Shown here: positions 6,796 through 15,335 of the stretch, one piece after another
Layout: each line of letters opens with the position of its first letter
Numbering within the stretch: the stretch's first letter is position 1
Source: Candidatus Sumerlaeota bacterium
GTDB taxonomy: Bacteria; Sumerlaeota; Sumerlaeia; JADFCT01
Length of the DNA stretch: 34,968 nucleotides
NCBI GenBank assembly: GCA_026398575.1
Contig: JAPLSP010000727.1
Span: forward strand, 1 to 34,968
Direction of reading: 5' to 3'
Notes under the pieces: generated by a model
Told to the model about the DNA's origin: nothing
What the model saw: the letters and a program-made list of their open reading frames with translations, nothing else
Database searches by the model: none
Translations under genes and position numbers: made by a program

Positions 6796-9700
6796 ATGGG
6801 CCACGAATTGAATGACTCCGAATCGGAGAAAGAAGAATCGTACGTTCCTCCGAAGCTCGACAAGAGCGACAGCGCGGATCCGCTGGAAACAGGCATCGAG
6901 CAACAGCAGCTCATTACCCGCTACGCGCGGTGTATTCTCAACTTTGGCATTGTGCAAGCGGAAGAAGGCTGGCGCGAGCAGGCATTGGATCTGGATCATA
7001 TACCTTTCGATTGGAGAAAAGTCGGCGTCTTGAATCCGGAAGCGGCGCAGGAAGTCCTCCCGCTCGATCTGCCGCCCGGTCTGAGCTATCAGACCGTCTG
7101 GTCCCGGCGCCGCGAGGCGGAAGATCAACGGCGCGCCAACCTCAACGCCGGTCGCGCGTTTCTCCACGGCGAACCCACTTATCGCAACGAGTACCATTGC
7201 AGGGACAAGTATGGGCGCGAGCATTGGCTGCAGCAAGTCGTCACCGTCCATCCGCTGAACGAAAACCGCTGGCAGATTTTCGGCATCGCCACGGACGTTA
7301 CCGAGCTGAAACAAGCCGAGGCTGCGGCTCGCGCAAGCCATGAGCAGATGCGGCTCATCACCCGCCATGCGCGATGTATCCTGAACTTCGGCGTGGTTGA
7401 GGGGCGCGAGGGATGGCGCGAATGCGCGCTCGATCTGAATCAGCCGGCCTTTGATTGGCTGAATGTCGAGGTTCAGAATCCGGAAGCCGCGCAGGAAGTT
7501 CTCCCGCTGGATCTGGGTCCGGACCTCAGCTACCAACATGCCTGGTACAACAGCTGGAATGCCGAGAGCCGGCTGCGCGCGGATATTACGGCGCGCCGGG
7601 CGCTTCTTTATAGCGAGCCTATCTATCGCAACGAGATCTGCTGCACGGACAAGTTCGGCCGCCAGCATTGGCTCCAGGAGATGGTCGCCGTCCGGCCTTT
7701 GGACGAAAGCCATTGGCAGATTTTCGGCATTGCCATGGATATCTCCGAGATGAAACAAGCTGAAGAGGCCTTGCGCGCCAGCGAAGAACACATGCAGCTG
7801 ATCACCCGTCATACGCGGTGCATCCTGAACTTCGGCGTGGTGGAAGCGAGCGAGGGATGGCGGGAACATGCGCTCGATCCAGAGAATACGGTTTTTGACT
7901 GGCGTAATGTAGAGATTATAAATCCGGAGGCCGCTCAGGAAGTGCTTCCGCTCGATTTGCCGCCGGGAAAAACCTACCGGCAGGCATGGCTGAACGACCG
8001 GAGTATCGAAGATTTGCACCACGCCAACATCAACGCCGGCCGCGCTTTTCTTCATGGCCATCCGATGTATCGCAATGAATTCCGCTGCGCCGATAAGCAT
8101 GGCCATCTGCATTGGCTGCAGCAAACCGTTACGGTCCGGCCCTTGGATGATAACCACTGGCAGGTCTTCGGCATCGCCATGGACATCTCGGAGATGAAGC
8201 AGGCCGAAGAAGCCGCTCGGCGGGCCAAGGAGGAATGGGAGCGCACCTTCGACGCGACGCCGGACATGATCTGCCTTCTCGATGAGAATCATAGCATCCG
8301 GCGCATCAACCGGACCATGGCCAAGCGCCTGGGCCTGACGCCGCAGGAGGCCATCGGAAAAAAATGCTATGAGCTCCTCCATGGAACCTTGGAGCCCCCG
8401 GAACTCTGCCCGCATGAATGCCTGCTGCGCGACCAGCGCGAGCATAGCGCCGAATATTTTGAAAAAAAACTGGACGCCTGGCTTCACGTCCGGACGTCGC
8501 CGCTCTGGGACGACGAAGGCCGCCTTTTCGGCGCGGTGCATATCGCCTGGAACATCACCGACCGCAAGCGCCATGAGCGGCTCATGGCCGCCCGGCTCCG
8601 GATGAGCGAATATTCCATCAGCCATTCGGTCAAAGAACTGCTTCAGATGGCGCTGGACGAAGCCGAAGGCTTGACGGGAAGCCTCATCGGGCTGTGTCAT
8701 TTCCTCGATGAGGATCAAAATACGCTCTCTTCGCAGGCTTGGTCCACCCGGACGCGTGAAAAGATGTGCGCGGCGCCCAGCGCCTCCGCGCATTATCCCG
8801 TCAGCCGGGCGGGCGTGTGGGTGGACTGCGTCCGCGAACGCCGGCCCGTAATCCACAATGACTACCCCAATCTGCCTCATAAAACAGGCTTGCCCGAGGG
8901 GCACCCGCCGGTCGTGAGGGAACTGGTGGTTCCCGTTTTCCGGGGCGAAAAAATCGTCGCCGTCTTCGGCGTCGGCAACAAGGCGGCCCCTTATGATGAG
9001 CGCGACGTCTCGGATATTTCGGAATTGGCCGGGATGCTTTGGGACTTGGTCGTGCGCAAGCAGGCCGAAGAGCGGCAGCGCGACATGGAGCGGCGCATGC
9101 AGGAAACGCAAAAACTCGAAAGCCTCGGCGTGCTGGCCGGCGGCATCGCCCATGATTTCAACAACCTGCTCACCGCCATTCTGGGCCATGCCGATCTGGC
9201 GCTTCAGTATCTGTCGCCCATGTCGCTCGCCCGCGACAGCCTTCAGGAAATCGAGAAAGCCTCGTTCCGCGCCGCCGAGCTGTGCCGGCAGATGCTGGCC
9301 TATTCGGGCAAAGGCAGGTTCGTCATCGAAGCCATTTCCCTGATGGATATGGTGGAGGAGATGGTCCATTTATTGAAGAGTTCAATCTCCAAGAAGGCGA
9401 TTCTGAACCTGAACATGGAAAAGAATCTGCCGCCGATTCTGGGCGACGCCACACAGATTCGCCAGGTGGTCATGAATCTGGTCATCAACGCCTCGGAGGC
9501 GATCTCGGATCAAAGCGGCGTCATCACGATTTCCACGGGCGTCATGCAATGCGAGCGGGGCTATCTGGCTGAAACCTATCTGGATGAGAACCTTCCCGAA
9601 GGGCTTTATGTGTACGTCGAGGTGTCCGACACCGGATGCGGCATGGACCGGGAGACGATGGGACGCATCTTCGAGCCCTTTTTCACGACCAAATTTACAG

Positions 9701-10266
9701 GCCGTGGATTGGGCATGTCCGCCGTTCTGGGCATTGTGCGCGGACACAAGGGCGCGCTCAAGATTTACAGCGAACCGGGCAAAGGCACGACTTTTAAGGT
9801 TCTGTTTCCAGCATCGAAGGAAGAGGCGTCAGTGGCCGGACAAAAAGACGCCAATGGCCTGGAAGGATGGAAGGGCGAAGGCGGCATCCTGCTGGTGGAC
9901 GACGAGGAGATCGTCCGCAATATCGCCAAACGGATGCTGGAAAGCATGGGCTTCAAAGTATTGATCGCGGAGGATGGCCGCGAAGCGGTGAATCTGTATC
10001 AAGATCGCGCCGCCGAGATAAACTTGGTGCTGCTCGATCTGACGATGCCGGTCATGAACGGCGAAGAGGCGTTCCGCGAGCTGCGGCGTCTGGACCCCCA
10101 TGTACGCGTCATCATGTCCAGCGGCTATACGGAATCCGAAATCGCCTCCCGCTTCGCCGGCAAAGGCTTGGCCGGGTTCATCCAGAAGCCTTACAGGCTT
10201 GCATGGCTGCGGGAACGTTTGCAGGCGATTCTTCAAGCCGCCGGGAAGGAAAAGGTGGATGGATAA
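6796..10266 (+). CDS. Soluble hybrid histidine kinase: three repeated PAS-like modules, PAS, GAF, HisKA, HATPase, REC
   Basis: 1156 aa, no membrane segment or signal peptide, so a cytoplasmic sensor. Residues 38-481 are three 148-residue modules, each starting ITR..RCILNFG and ending FGIA.D(I/V)(S/T)E.KQAE, a PAC-like exit into a short coiled coil. A normal PAS follows (~482-595, [17 protein letters not shown]), then GAF (~600-765). HisKA has its phospho-histidine at H786 ([11 protein letters not shown]). HATPase has an N-box ([12 protein letters not shown]) and DTGCGM/GRGLGMS boxes. The C-terminal receiver has acidic D1035-D1036 and phospho-acceptor D1081 ([11 protein letters not shown]). 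The ATG at 6796 has AAAGG 9 nt upstream. The 3' end overlaps surE by 8 nt. The signal sensed is unknown, and no DNA-binding output is attached. Confidence 0.9.
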   Translation: MGHELNDSESEKEESYVPPKLDKSDSADPLETGIEQQQLITRYARCILNFGIVQAEEGWREQALDLDHIPFDWRKVGVLNPEAAQEVLPLDLPPGLSYQTVWSRRREAEDQRRANLNAGRAFLHGEPTYRNEYHCRDKYGREHWLQQVVTVHPLNENRWQIFGIATDVTELKQAEAAARASHEQMRLITRHARCILNFGVVEGREGWRECALDLNQPAFDWLNVEVQNPEAAQEVLPLDLGPDLSYQHAWYNSWNAESRLRADITARRALLYSEPIYRNEICCTDKFGRQHWLQEMVAVRPLDESHWQIFGIAMDISEMKQAEEALRASEEHMQLITRHTRCILNFGVVEASEGWREHALDPENTVFDWRNVEIINPEAAQEVLPLDLPPGKTYRQAWLNDRSIEDLHHANINAGRAFLHGHPMYRNEFRCADKHGHLHWLQQTVTVRPLDDNHWQVFGIAMDISEMKQAEEAARRAKEEWERTFDATPDMICLLDENHSIRRINRTMAKRLGLTPQEAIGKKCYELLHGTLEPPELCPHECLLRDQREHSAEYFEKKLDAWLHVRTSPLWDDEGRLFGAVHIAWNITDRKRHERLMAARLRMSEYSISHSVKELLQMALDEAEGLTGSLIGLCHFLDEDQNTLSSQAWSTRTREKMCAAPSASAHYPVSRAGVWVDCVRERRPVIHNDYPNLPHKTGLPEGHPPVVRELVVPVFRGEKIVAVFGVGNKAAPYDERDVSDISELAGMLWDLVVRKQAEERQRDMERRMQETQKLESLGVLAGGIAHDFNNLLTAILGHADLALQYLSPMSLARDSLQEIEKASFRAAELCRQMLAYSGKGRFVIEAISLMDMVEEMVHLLKSSISKKAILNLNMEKNLPPILGDATQIRQVVMNLVINASEAISDQSGVITISTGVMQCERGYLAETYLDENLPEGLYVYVEVSDTGCGMDRETMGRIFEPFFTTKFTGRGLGMSAVLGIVRGHKGALKIYSEPGKGTTFKVLFPASKEEASVAGQKDANGLEGWKGEGGILLVDDEEIVRNIAKRMLESMGFKVLIAEDGREAVNLYQDRAAEINLVLLDLTMPVMNGEEAFRELRRLDPHVRVIMSSGYTESEIASRFAGKGLAGFIQKPYRLAWLRERLQAILQAAGKEKVDG
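6907..8238 (+). repeat. Three exact-length 444-bp tandem coding repeats
   Basis: Copies at 6907-7350, 7351-7794 and 7795-8238 have identical length (148 codons) with no indel. They are clearly similar but diverged at both DNA and protein level. Blocks such as [13 protein letters not shown] and HWLQ are kept in all three. Confidence 0.9.
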
Positions 10267-11056
10267 AGCGCCTTTGATTTTGTTGACGAATGACGACGGG
10301 GTCAAGGCGCCAGGGCTTGCGGCTTTGGATCGGGCCATGAAGCGCGTAGGGCAAACGTGGATTTGCGCGCCGGAACGCGAACAGAGCGCCCAATCGCACG
10401 CCATTACCGTCTCGAATCGCGACCTGCGATTGACCCGGACGAATCGCGAAGGCCATTCGGATGTTTATGCCGTGGGCGGGACGCCTGCCGATTGCGTCAA
10501 GCTGGCATTGACGCATTTGCTGGAGGGACGCGTTCCGGACCTGGTGATTTCCGGCATCAATCGCGGCCGCAACACCGGCGTGAATATCCTTTACTCGGGC
10601 ACGGTGGCCGCGGCGGCTGAAGGGCGGATTTCCGGAATTCCAGCCATGGCCGTCTCGCTGGCGTGCGAAATTGGCGACTTGCGCGCCAGCTATGAAACGG
10701 CCGCGCTTTATGCCGAACGCCTGGCGCGCATCATCCTGAAAGAAGGACTGCCCGAAGGCGTTGTGCTCAATGTCAATGTGCCGAATCTGCCGCTCGAGCA
10801 CATCCGCGGCGCCGTCGTGACGCGCATGAGCCATACCATGTACATAGACAAATTCGCTCCCGTGCATGGCCGGGACGGCTCGGGATGGGTGCGCAATATT
10901 GGCGAGGAATTGGTCCTGGACTGCTCGCATGCCGACAACGACGACACGGCAATTGAAGAGGGCAAAGTCTCCATCACTCCGCTTCAATTCGATCTGACCT
11001 GTCACACCATGCGCGAAACAATCAAGGCGTGGGCGGAAGCAATTAATGTAAAATGA
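10259..11056 (+). CDS. surE: 5'-nucleotidase / survival protein SurE
   Basis: 265 aa, normal family length. The N-terminal NDDG motif (N11-D12-D13-G14), S43 in the QSAQS loop and N101 in SGINRGRN form the expected divalent-metal site. The GGTPADCVKLAL and GTVAAAAEG signatures are present. Known: a metal-dependent nucleoside monophosphate and exopolyphosphate phosphatase linked to stationary-phase survival. The ATG at 10259 lies inside the last codons of the hybrid kinase (ATGGATAA), so translation is likely coupled and the two are one operon. Oddity: the last codons and the TGA stop fall inside a heptamer array (AATGTAA AATGAGA ...), so the repeat defines the C-terminus (NVK). Confidence 0.93.
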   Translation: MDKAPLILLTNDDGVKAPGLAALDRAMKRVGQTWICAPEREQSAQSHAITVSNRDLRLTRTNREGHSDVYAVGGTPADCVKLALTHLLEGRVPDLVISGINRGRNTGVNILYSGTVAAAAEGRISGIPAMAVSLACEIGDLRASYETAALYAERLARIILKEGLPEGVVLNVNVPNLPLEHIRGAVVTRMSHTMYIDKFAPVHGRDGSGWVRNIGEELVLDCSHADNDDTAIEEGKVSITPLQFDLTCHTMRETIKAWAEAINVK

Positions 11057-11086
11057 GAAATGTAAAATGAGAAATGTAAAATGAAA
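11045..11086 (+). repeat. Heptamer array, six units (AATGTAA/AATGAGA)
   Basis: Six consecutive 7-bp units: AATGTAA, AATGAGA, AATGTAA, AATGAGA, AATGTAA, AATGAAA. The array starts within surE and supplies its stop codon. Inverted versions lie at ~11174-11200 and ~11284-11310, and the same family recurs at 31530-31669. Confidence 0.9.
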
Positions 11087-11140
11087 GACGAATTTGAGTC
11101 GGATGACAAAAGCCTGCAAGTGAGATTATTAATGCCATCA

Positions 11141-11320
11141 GCGAAAGCAGCTAAAGCAAAGGCGCTTTCATTTTTAATTTCTCATTTCTCATTTTACATT
11201 GATGAATGAAGCGATTCGCATTCTCTCACCAAAAATCATTCATCCCCTTAGCGAAAGCAGCTAACGCGAAGTGGCTTTCATTTTCAATTTCTCATTTCTC
11301 ATTTTACATTAATGAATGAA
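11141..11320. repeat. Two 70-bp direct repeats containing inverted heptamers
   Basis: 11141-11210 and 11251-11320 are near-identical with period 110. Each starts GCGAAAGCAGCTAA and ends in CTCATTTCTCATTTTACATT followed by ATGAATGAA. The second part is the reverse complement of the heptamer array at 11045, so RNA from surE or nikR could fold back. The ~290 bp between convergent surE and nikR contain no gene. Confidence 0.85.
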
Positions 11321-11350
11321 TCAGCTCGCTTCTTCTCCCAAGCAAAGACC

Positions 11351-11764
11351 TTATGCAAGTTTTTGGCCTGTCGAGCTCATCGAGAGCGCGGCGTGCAGGA
11401 CGCCTTTTTGCCGCTGGAGGTGATCGGTCAGATGTCGGATTTCAGCGGCGTGTCCCCGCACCATGATCATCTCGGCGCATAGATGCTCATCCAGATGAAT
11501 ATGCGTGGCCGCCATTACGTTGGCGTGATGGTGATGCTGGATGTCCGTCAGCTTTTCGCTCAGCAACCGCTGATGATGATCGTAGATGAGCGTGATGGTC
11601 CCCAGCGCCTCCTGGTTCTTCTCCCATTCCTCCTCGACCAACCGCCCGCGAATCAGATCGCGGATGAACTCCGAGCGGTTTTCGTAGTGGCTCGTGGCGA
11701 TCATCTTCTCCAATCGCTCGGCCAGCGATTTCTCAATCGAAAAACTGAAGCGGGCGAGTTCCAT
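11351..11764 (-). CDS. nikR: Nickel-responsive regulator NikR
   Basis: 137 aa from the ATG at 11764 (AGGTG 8 nt upstream); the frame extends further upstream without family similarity. An N-terminal ribbon-helix-helix (ARFSFSIEKSLAERLEKMI, then NRSEFIRDLIR) precedes an ACT-like metal-binding domain with QHHHH, THIHLDEHLC. H77, H88, H90 and C96 match the four square-planar nickel ligands of E. coli NikR (H76, H87, H89, C95). Known: a tetrameric repressor of nickel-uptake genes when Ni is bound. No nickel transporter, hydrogenase or urease gene is within the window. I could not see the classical GTATGA-N16-TCATAC operator upstream. Confidence 0.9.
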   Translation of the reverse strand: MELARFSFSIEKSLAERLEKMIATSHYENRSEFIRDLIRGRLVEEEWEKNQEALGTITLIYDHHQRLLSEKLTDIQHHHHANVMAATHIHLDEHLCAEMIMVRGHAAEIRHLTDHLQRQKGVLHAALSMSSTGQKLA

Positions 11765-11894
11765 TATATCACCTGACGTGACAAAATTTATTTCATCTTT
11801 CAGCCAAAGTCTGGCGGGCTCGCGCAGCGGAGGCAAGGCAAAAGCATCGGCTATTATTTGCGAAGCGCGTCAAGGGCGCATTCCGGCTAATAGC

Positions 11895-12053
11895 TAGCCC
11901 GCAATTCTCACCAACGTTTGCCAATTTGAGCAATAACCCTGGCGCCAACAGCATGCTATTACGCCCTGAAAGGGCCAAAAGAAAAGAGCCCAGGGCAACG
12001 CCCTGGGAACAGCCCAATAATTTATGCAAAGCCCTGAAGGGGCGAAAGAAAAC
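11895..12053 (-). repeat. REP-like element, copy 3 (reverse orientation)
   Basis: Reverse-complement copy of the element at 1-150. It carries the CCAGGGCGTTGCCCTGG palindrome, the TTTTCTTTTGGCCCTTTCAG block and a GGTGAGAATTGCGGGCTA end. It faces copy 2 head to head, so the pair is a large imperfect inverted repeat. The ~130 bp between nikR and this copy shows nothing else recognisable. Confidence 0.75.
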
Positions 12054-12200
12054 TTTCCCGCATTGTGATGATGGTTCTTCCGCCCCTACAGGGTGGTAAG
12101 AATAAGCTCTGGCGGTTCCCAGGGCGTTGCCCTGGGCTGTTTTCTTTTGGCCCTTTCAGGGCGCGCTGCAATGGCTTTGGTGAAAAATGTGGACCAGGCG
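12036..12200 (+). repeat. REP-like element, copy 2 (forward orientation)
   Basis: Same order of blocks as 1-150: GGGGCGAAAGAA, CCGCCCCTACAGGG, GGTTCCCAGGGCGTTGCCCT, TGTTTTCTTTTGGCCCTTTC, TTTGGTGAAAAATG. Together with copy 3 it fills the intergenic space before the O-antigen-ligase gene. Confidence 0.8.
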
Positions 12201-12310
12201 CCATGATGGCTGCAAATACAGTTTGGATTTTGCTTGAATCGCGCTCGCTCCCGGGCGGAGCATCGCGAACAATCATATCTTCAGAGCCTTGCCGCAAGGA
12301 GCGATCCATC

Positions 12311-14692
12311 ATGGTTGATCTCGCTGCTCCCGGATACTGTGCATGGAGGACCTCTCGCTCAAACGTCGCGCTACTCTGCTTCATGATGGCGGCGTACATG
12401 CTGATTCTGATGCTATTCACGACGTACACCAACAATCTGGATGAGATTAAACCGACGTTGCAATTCATGTTGCTGCCGCTCGGATGGCTGGCTTTCTTTT
12501 TCATGCTCTGGCGGGGTGAGGCGGCGCCGATCCCGAAGAGCGTATGGGCGCCATTGGCTGGATTCGGCGTTGTATCGCTGCTCTCGACGCTCATGGCCTT
12601 CCAGCCCTGGCGCGCATGGTTCGTCAACGGCTGGTACTACACCATCGTCATTCCCTTGTTCATCCTTCCCGCCTGCATTAAGAGCGAAAGTATTTTGCGG
12701 CGAATACTGATCGCCTATGTCGCCGTCGGACTGGCGATCATCTTGTTCGGCTTCTTCCATTACTGCGGAGGCGTACGCTTTCTGATGAACGGTTTTTGGC
12801 CGATTCCGCCTTTGGGCCGCAGCCGCCTCTATGACTTATCTTTTACCCTTGCCAGCAGTCATGAAATGTTTTCCACCATCCTCAGCGCACCTTTTTATGG
12901 AGGATATCTGGCGCTTCTTGTTCCCATGGCGCTCAGTCTTGCTCTGGCGCCGTCACGCAGAGGATGGGAAGCGACTCTGGGTCTTGTCACGGCGCTGCTG
13001 GCCTGCATTGCCATCTATCTAACGAACTCGCTCTCCGCCAGAGGCGCGGCGATTCTGGCCGTTCTGTTTTATTGCGCGATGATCCTCGTGATCAAAGGCG
13101 CTTTGCCGCGCAAATTTGCCGCCATGTTGATCTGTGGCATCGGCGTTCTGGCAGTGCTTTTTCTTGTAATTCTCTACATAAAGCCAACGCCCTGGCAATC
13201 CTATGTCAACCATCATGCCATACTTTCGCAGTGCGCGCTCGACATCTTCCGCGCCAAGCCCAGCGCCATACCCGGATACACGCCTCATGCCTTGACGCAA
13301 CTGATCGGCGCGGGTCCCGGCGGCTATCATGTATTGTCGCCGTTTTATATCAAGGACAACTATTTCGAAAACTGCCTTGCCAATGTCAATATTTTCTCAT
13401 TCAACATGTATCTCGATATCCTTTGCGAGCAAGGTCTGCTTGGCCTTCTATGCTATGTCGCATTCCTCGCGGCGATCGTCCGGCTGGGCATGCGCCAGAT
13501 ATTCCGGCCTGGCTCGGCATTCCTGCGCATGCAACAAGCAGGGCTCATGGCGGCGGTCCTGGGGCGCATCTTCAAGGACGCTGTCAGCGGCGCCGATTCC
13601 CGGTGGACAGCCAGCGGTCTCAACAATTGGATGATTTTTGGATTGGCGGTTTCATGCGCCATGCTGGGGATGCGGGAGGAGGAATTGGCGGGCCAGTCAA
13701 GCGCCACAGCCGCCGGCGCCGCGCCCGAACCACCGCAGCCGCTTTCGGAATCGGAGATGCCGAATGTTTCGCAACCTGAGCCACTGGAGAAAGCCCCGTC
13801 AGACGCGTCAGACCCGTCCGACCCGTCCGACAAGTCCGAGCCATCTGACAAGCCTAATCCATCCGGGAATCTCGCCGGCTTTGCAAGTATGAGCGCCACC
13901 GCAATGATCGCAATTTATCTGTGCATATTCGGCGTCCGTTATTTTGCCAGCGCTTACTATAATAACGAAGGCATTATCTCTATCCAGTATGCGGCGGGAG
14001 GGACAAGCCTGGCGTCAAGCAGTAAGTCGTATGAGCAGGCGGTCCGGTATTTCGATAAGTCTCTGCAATGCTGGCCGGGCTTTATCACCGGCTACTACAA
14101 ACAGGCCCATGCCTATAGCATGTTGGGGCGATATGAGGATGCGGTGAAGACCTATGACCGGCTCTCGCAGCGCGCGCCCGGCTATTCTGAAACCTGGTTT
14201 AATTATGGGATCGTGTATGGTGTGATAGCGCGCAAGGCGCAGAAACCCGATGAAATATCCAAATACCTTCGCCTCTCATTGGAGAACTTCGAGAAGGCGC
14301 TGGCATTTGGGAAGAAACTCAACGTTGCACAATCGGTCGTGCAAGCCTATCAATTTGCAGCCCAGCGACAGCCTGGCATCACGGACGCGGAACGAAAGCA
14401 ATGGATGAAGCGCAGTTATGAAATATTGTACCAAACCTGCATGAGACCTTATCCTTTGGAGGAAGACAGCGAGCCGCACAAAGCATTGCGAAAGGAAAGC
14501 AGCCGCTATTTATGGTCGGCGGCGACTCAGGCCGACCGGGACAAGGATGACAAACTGGCCGCGCAATATGCCGCATGGACGGTGGAAGTGTGTTCGAAAA
14601 TTATCATAGAAGATGGCAACTCCGATCCAGCCATCGTCCATCTAAAAGAAGAAGCCTCCGCCGAGCGCCGGTCGAAACCGGCGCCCCAATGA
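12311..14692 (+). CDS. O-antigen ligase/polymerase-like membrane protein with C-terminal TPR domain
   Basis: 793 aa. I chose the ATG at 12311 (AAGGAG 9 nt upstream); the frame is open further upstream, but only through the REP element. About ten hydrophobic segments fill residues ~20-440, with a Wzy_C/WaaL-like part around LTNSLSARGAAILAVLFY and the large loop after it (GAGPGGYHVLSPFY). A Pro/Ser/Asp linker (497-514) made of 9-bp repeats follows, then one more membrane helix and a TPR-like domain (~565-700; YKQAHAYSMLGRYEDAVKTY). Known: this architecture ligates or polymerises surface polysaccharide or glycosylates protein. Which of these applies here cannot be told. Convergent with the HNH gene, 25 nt apart. 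Confidence 0.8.
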   Translation: MVDLAAPGYCAWRTSRSNVALLCFMMAAYMLILMLFTTYTNNLDEIKPTLQFMLLPLGWLAFFFMLWRGEAAPIPKSVWAPLAGFGVVSLLSTLMAFQPWRAWFVNGWYYTIVIPLFILPACIKSESILRRILIAYVAVGLAIILFGFFHYCGGVRFLMNGFWPIPPLGRSRLYDLSFTLASSHEMFSTILSAPFYGGYLALLVPMALSLALAPSRRGWEATLGLVTALLACIAIYLTNSLSARGAAILAVLFYCAMILVIKGALPRKFAAMLICGIGVLAVLFLVILYIKPTPWQSYVNHHAILSQCALDIFRAKPSAIPGYTPHALTQLIGAGPGGYHVLSPFYIKDNYFENCLANVNIFSFNMYLDILCEQGLLGLLCYVAFLAAIVRLGMRQIFRPGSAFLRMQQAGLMAAVLGRIFKDAVSGADSRWTASGLNNWMIFGLAVSCAMLGMREEELAGQSSATAAGAAPEPPQPLSESEMPNVSQPEPLEKAPSDASDPSDPSDKSEPSDKPNPSGNLAGFASMSATAMIAIYLCIFGVRYFASAYYNNEGIISIQYAAGGTSLASSSKSYEQAVRYFDKSLQCWPGFITGYYKQAHAYSMLGRYEDAVKTYDRLSQRAPGYSETWFNYGIVYGVIARKAQKPDEISKYLRLSLENFEKALAFGKKLNVAQSVVQAYQFAAQRQPGITDAERKQWMKRSYEILYQTCMRPYPLEEDSEPHKALRKESSRYLWSAATQADRDKDDKLAAQYAAWTVEVCSKIIIEDGNSDPAIVHLKEEASAERRSKPAPQ
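13799..13852 (+). repeat. In-frame 9-bp repeat array in the O-antigen-ligase gene
   Basis: Six 9-bp units of the form TC(A/C/T)GA(C/G)NNN encode SDA-SDP-SDP-SDK-SEP-SDK, a flexible acidic linker before the last membrane helix. The 9-bp period keeps the frame. Confidence 0.8.
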
Positions 14693-14717
14693 AAGCCCTT
14701 CATTTCGAGCGGCATAT

Positions 14718-15335
14718 TTATAGCAATCCTTGCCGTCGGGCTTCATACCAAACGAATGGGGATTTCATTTTCAAATATTCCGGCGACCATATTGGATTGC
14801 CACTACTATCGAGAGCACAGCAATTGCCAAAATGCTCCGCCCGCATATTATTGTTTTCAGGGTCATCCAATTTAAGGCGGCGAATCGTGTCTTCCGCCTT
14901 CTTCTTTAGCGCAGCCGGCAATACAGGATTGGGAGATATGTTGCCGCAAGCCAGATTCAGTACAAATGTCTCCGGCGCGATTCTAAAGGGATCCAGGATA
15001 TCATCAAATCTGTTTTTCCTGCGATTTGCTCCGAGACAGCTAAGCCGATAATTCGACCACTCATAAGCTAGCCCTGCGCTTTTTGACTGGGCGATAAAAT
15101 GATCCACGGAATGTGCGCCTAGCGCCCATTCAAAGTAGATACATAAATAGGCGCAAACACCGCCGTAAGCTTTCCATAGAGCTTTCTCGCATTTCCGCCA
15201 ATGCTTTGGCGCCTGAGGAGGCAGAGGTTGATTTCGTGAAATCTTATGCTCGCGCAGCCATCGTATTCCGGGCTTCCGGACTTTCCCGTCGAAATCAAAC
15301 ATATCCGGCGGATCTTGGCGGGCGACAGGGATCAT
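14718..15335 (-). CDS. HNH endonuclease, partner of AAA ATPase (PtuB-like)
   Basis: 205 aa. Its ATG at 15335 overlaps the ATPase stop as ATGA, a strong sign of coupled translation. The HNH core runs C61-AYL-C65, V77-D78-H79-F80, YEWSNYRLSC with N95, then NRRK (104-107). This is the CxxxC/DH/N..K layout of HNH nucleases found beside AAA ATPases in Septu-like (PtuA/PtuB) and retron-associated modules. A DILDPF segment follows. Inferred role: the toxic DNA- or RNA-cleaving effector of a defence module, held in check or guided by the ATPase. The longer frame start at 15371 is unlikely because it would overlap deeply. Subtype is uncertain. Confidence 0.72.
   Translation of the reverse strand: MIPVARQDPPDMFDFDGKVRKPGIRWLREHKISRNQPLPPQAPKHWRKCEKALWKAYGGVCAYLCIYFEWALGAHSVDHFIAQSKSAGLAYEWSNYRLSCLGANRRKNRFDDILDPFRIAPETFVLNLACGNISPNPVLPAALKKKAEDTIRRLKLDDPENNNMRAEHFGNCCALDSSGNPIWSPEYLKMKSPFVWYEARRQGLL

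Noticed and set aside
6643..9369. A 908-codon open frame antisense to the hybrid kinase
   Set aside because: It is a shadow of a GC-rich gene: the plus frame has clear PAS, GAF, HisKA and REC motifs, while the antisense product is arginine/histidine-rich without domains and follows the three-fold repeat of the plus strand.
11045..11320. CRISPR array
   Set aside because: Repeat units are 7 bp and contiguous or form 70-bp repeats at one spacing; there are no regular spacers of 25-40 bp and no cas genes.
12065..12310. N-terminal extension of the O-antigen-ligase protein
   Set aside because: The upstream codons run through the REP-like element, and a good ribosome-binding site precedes the ATG at 12311.
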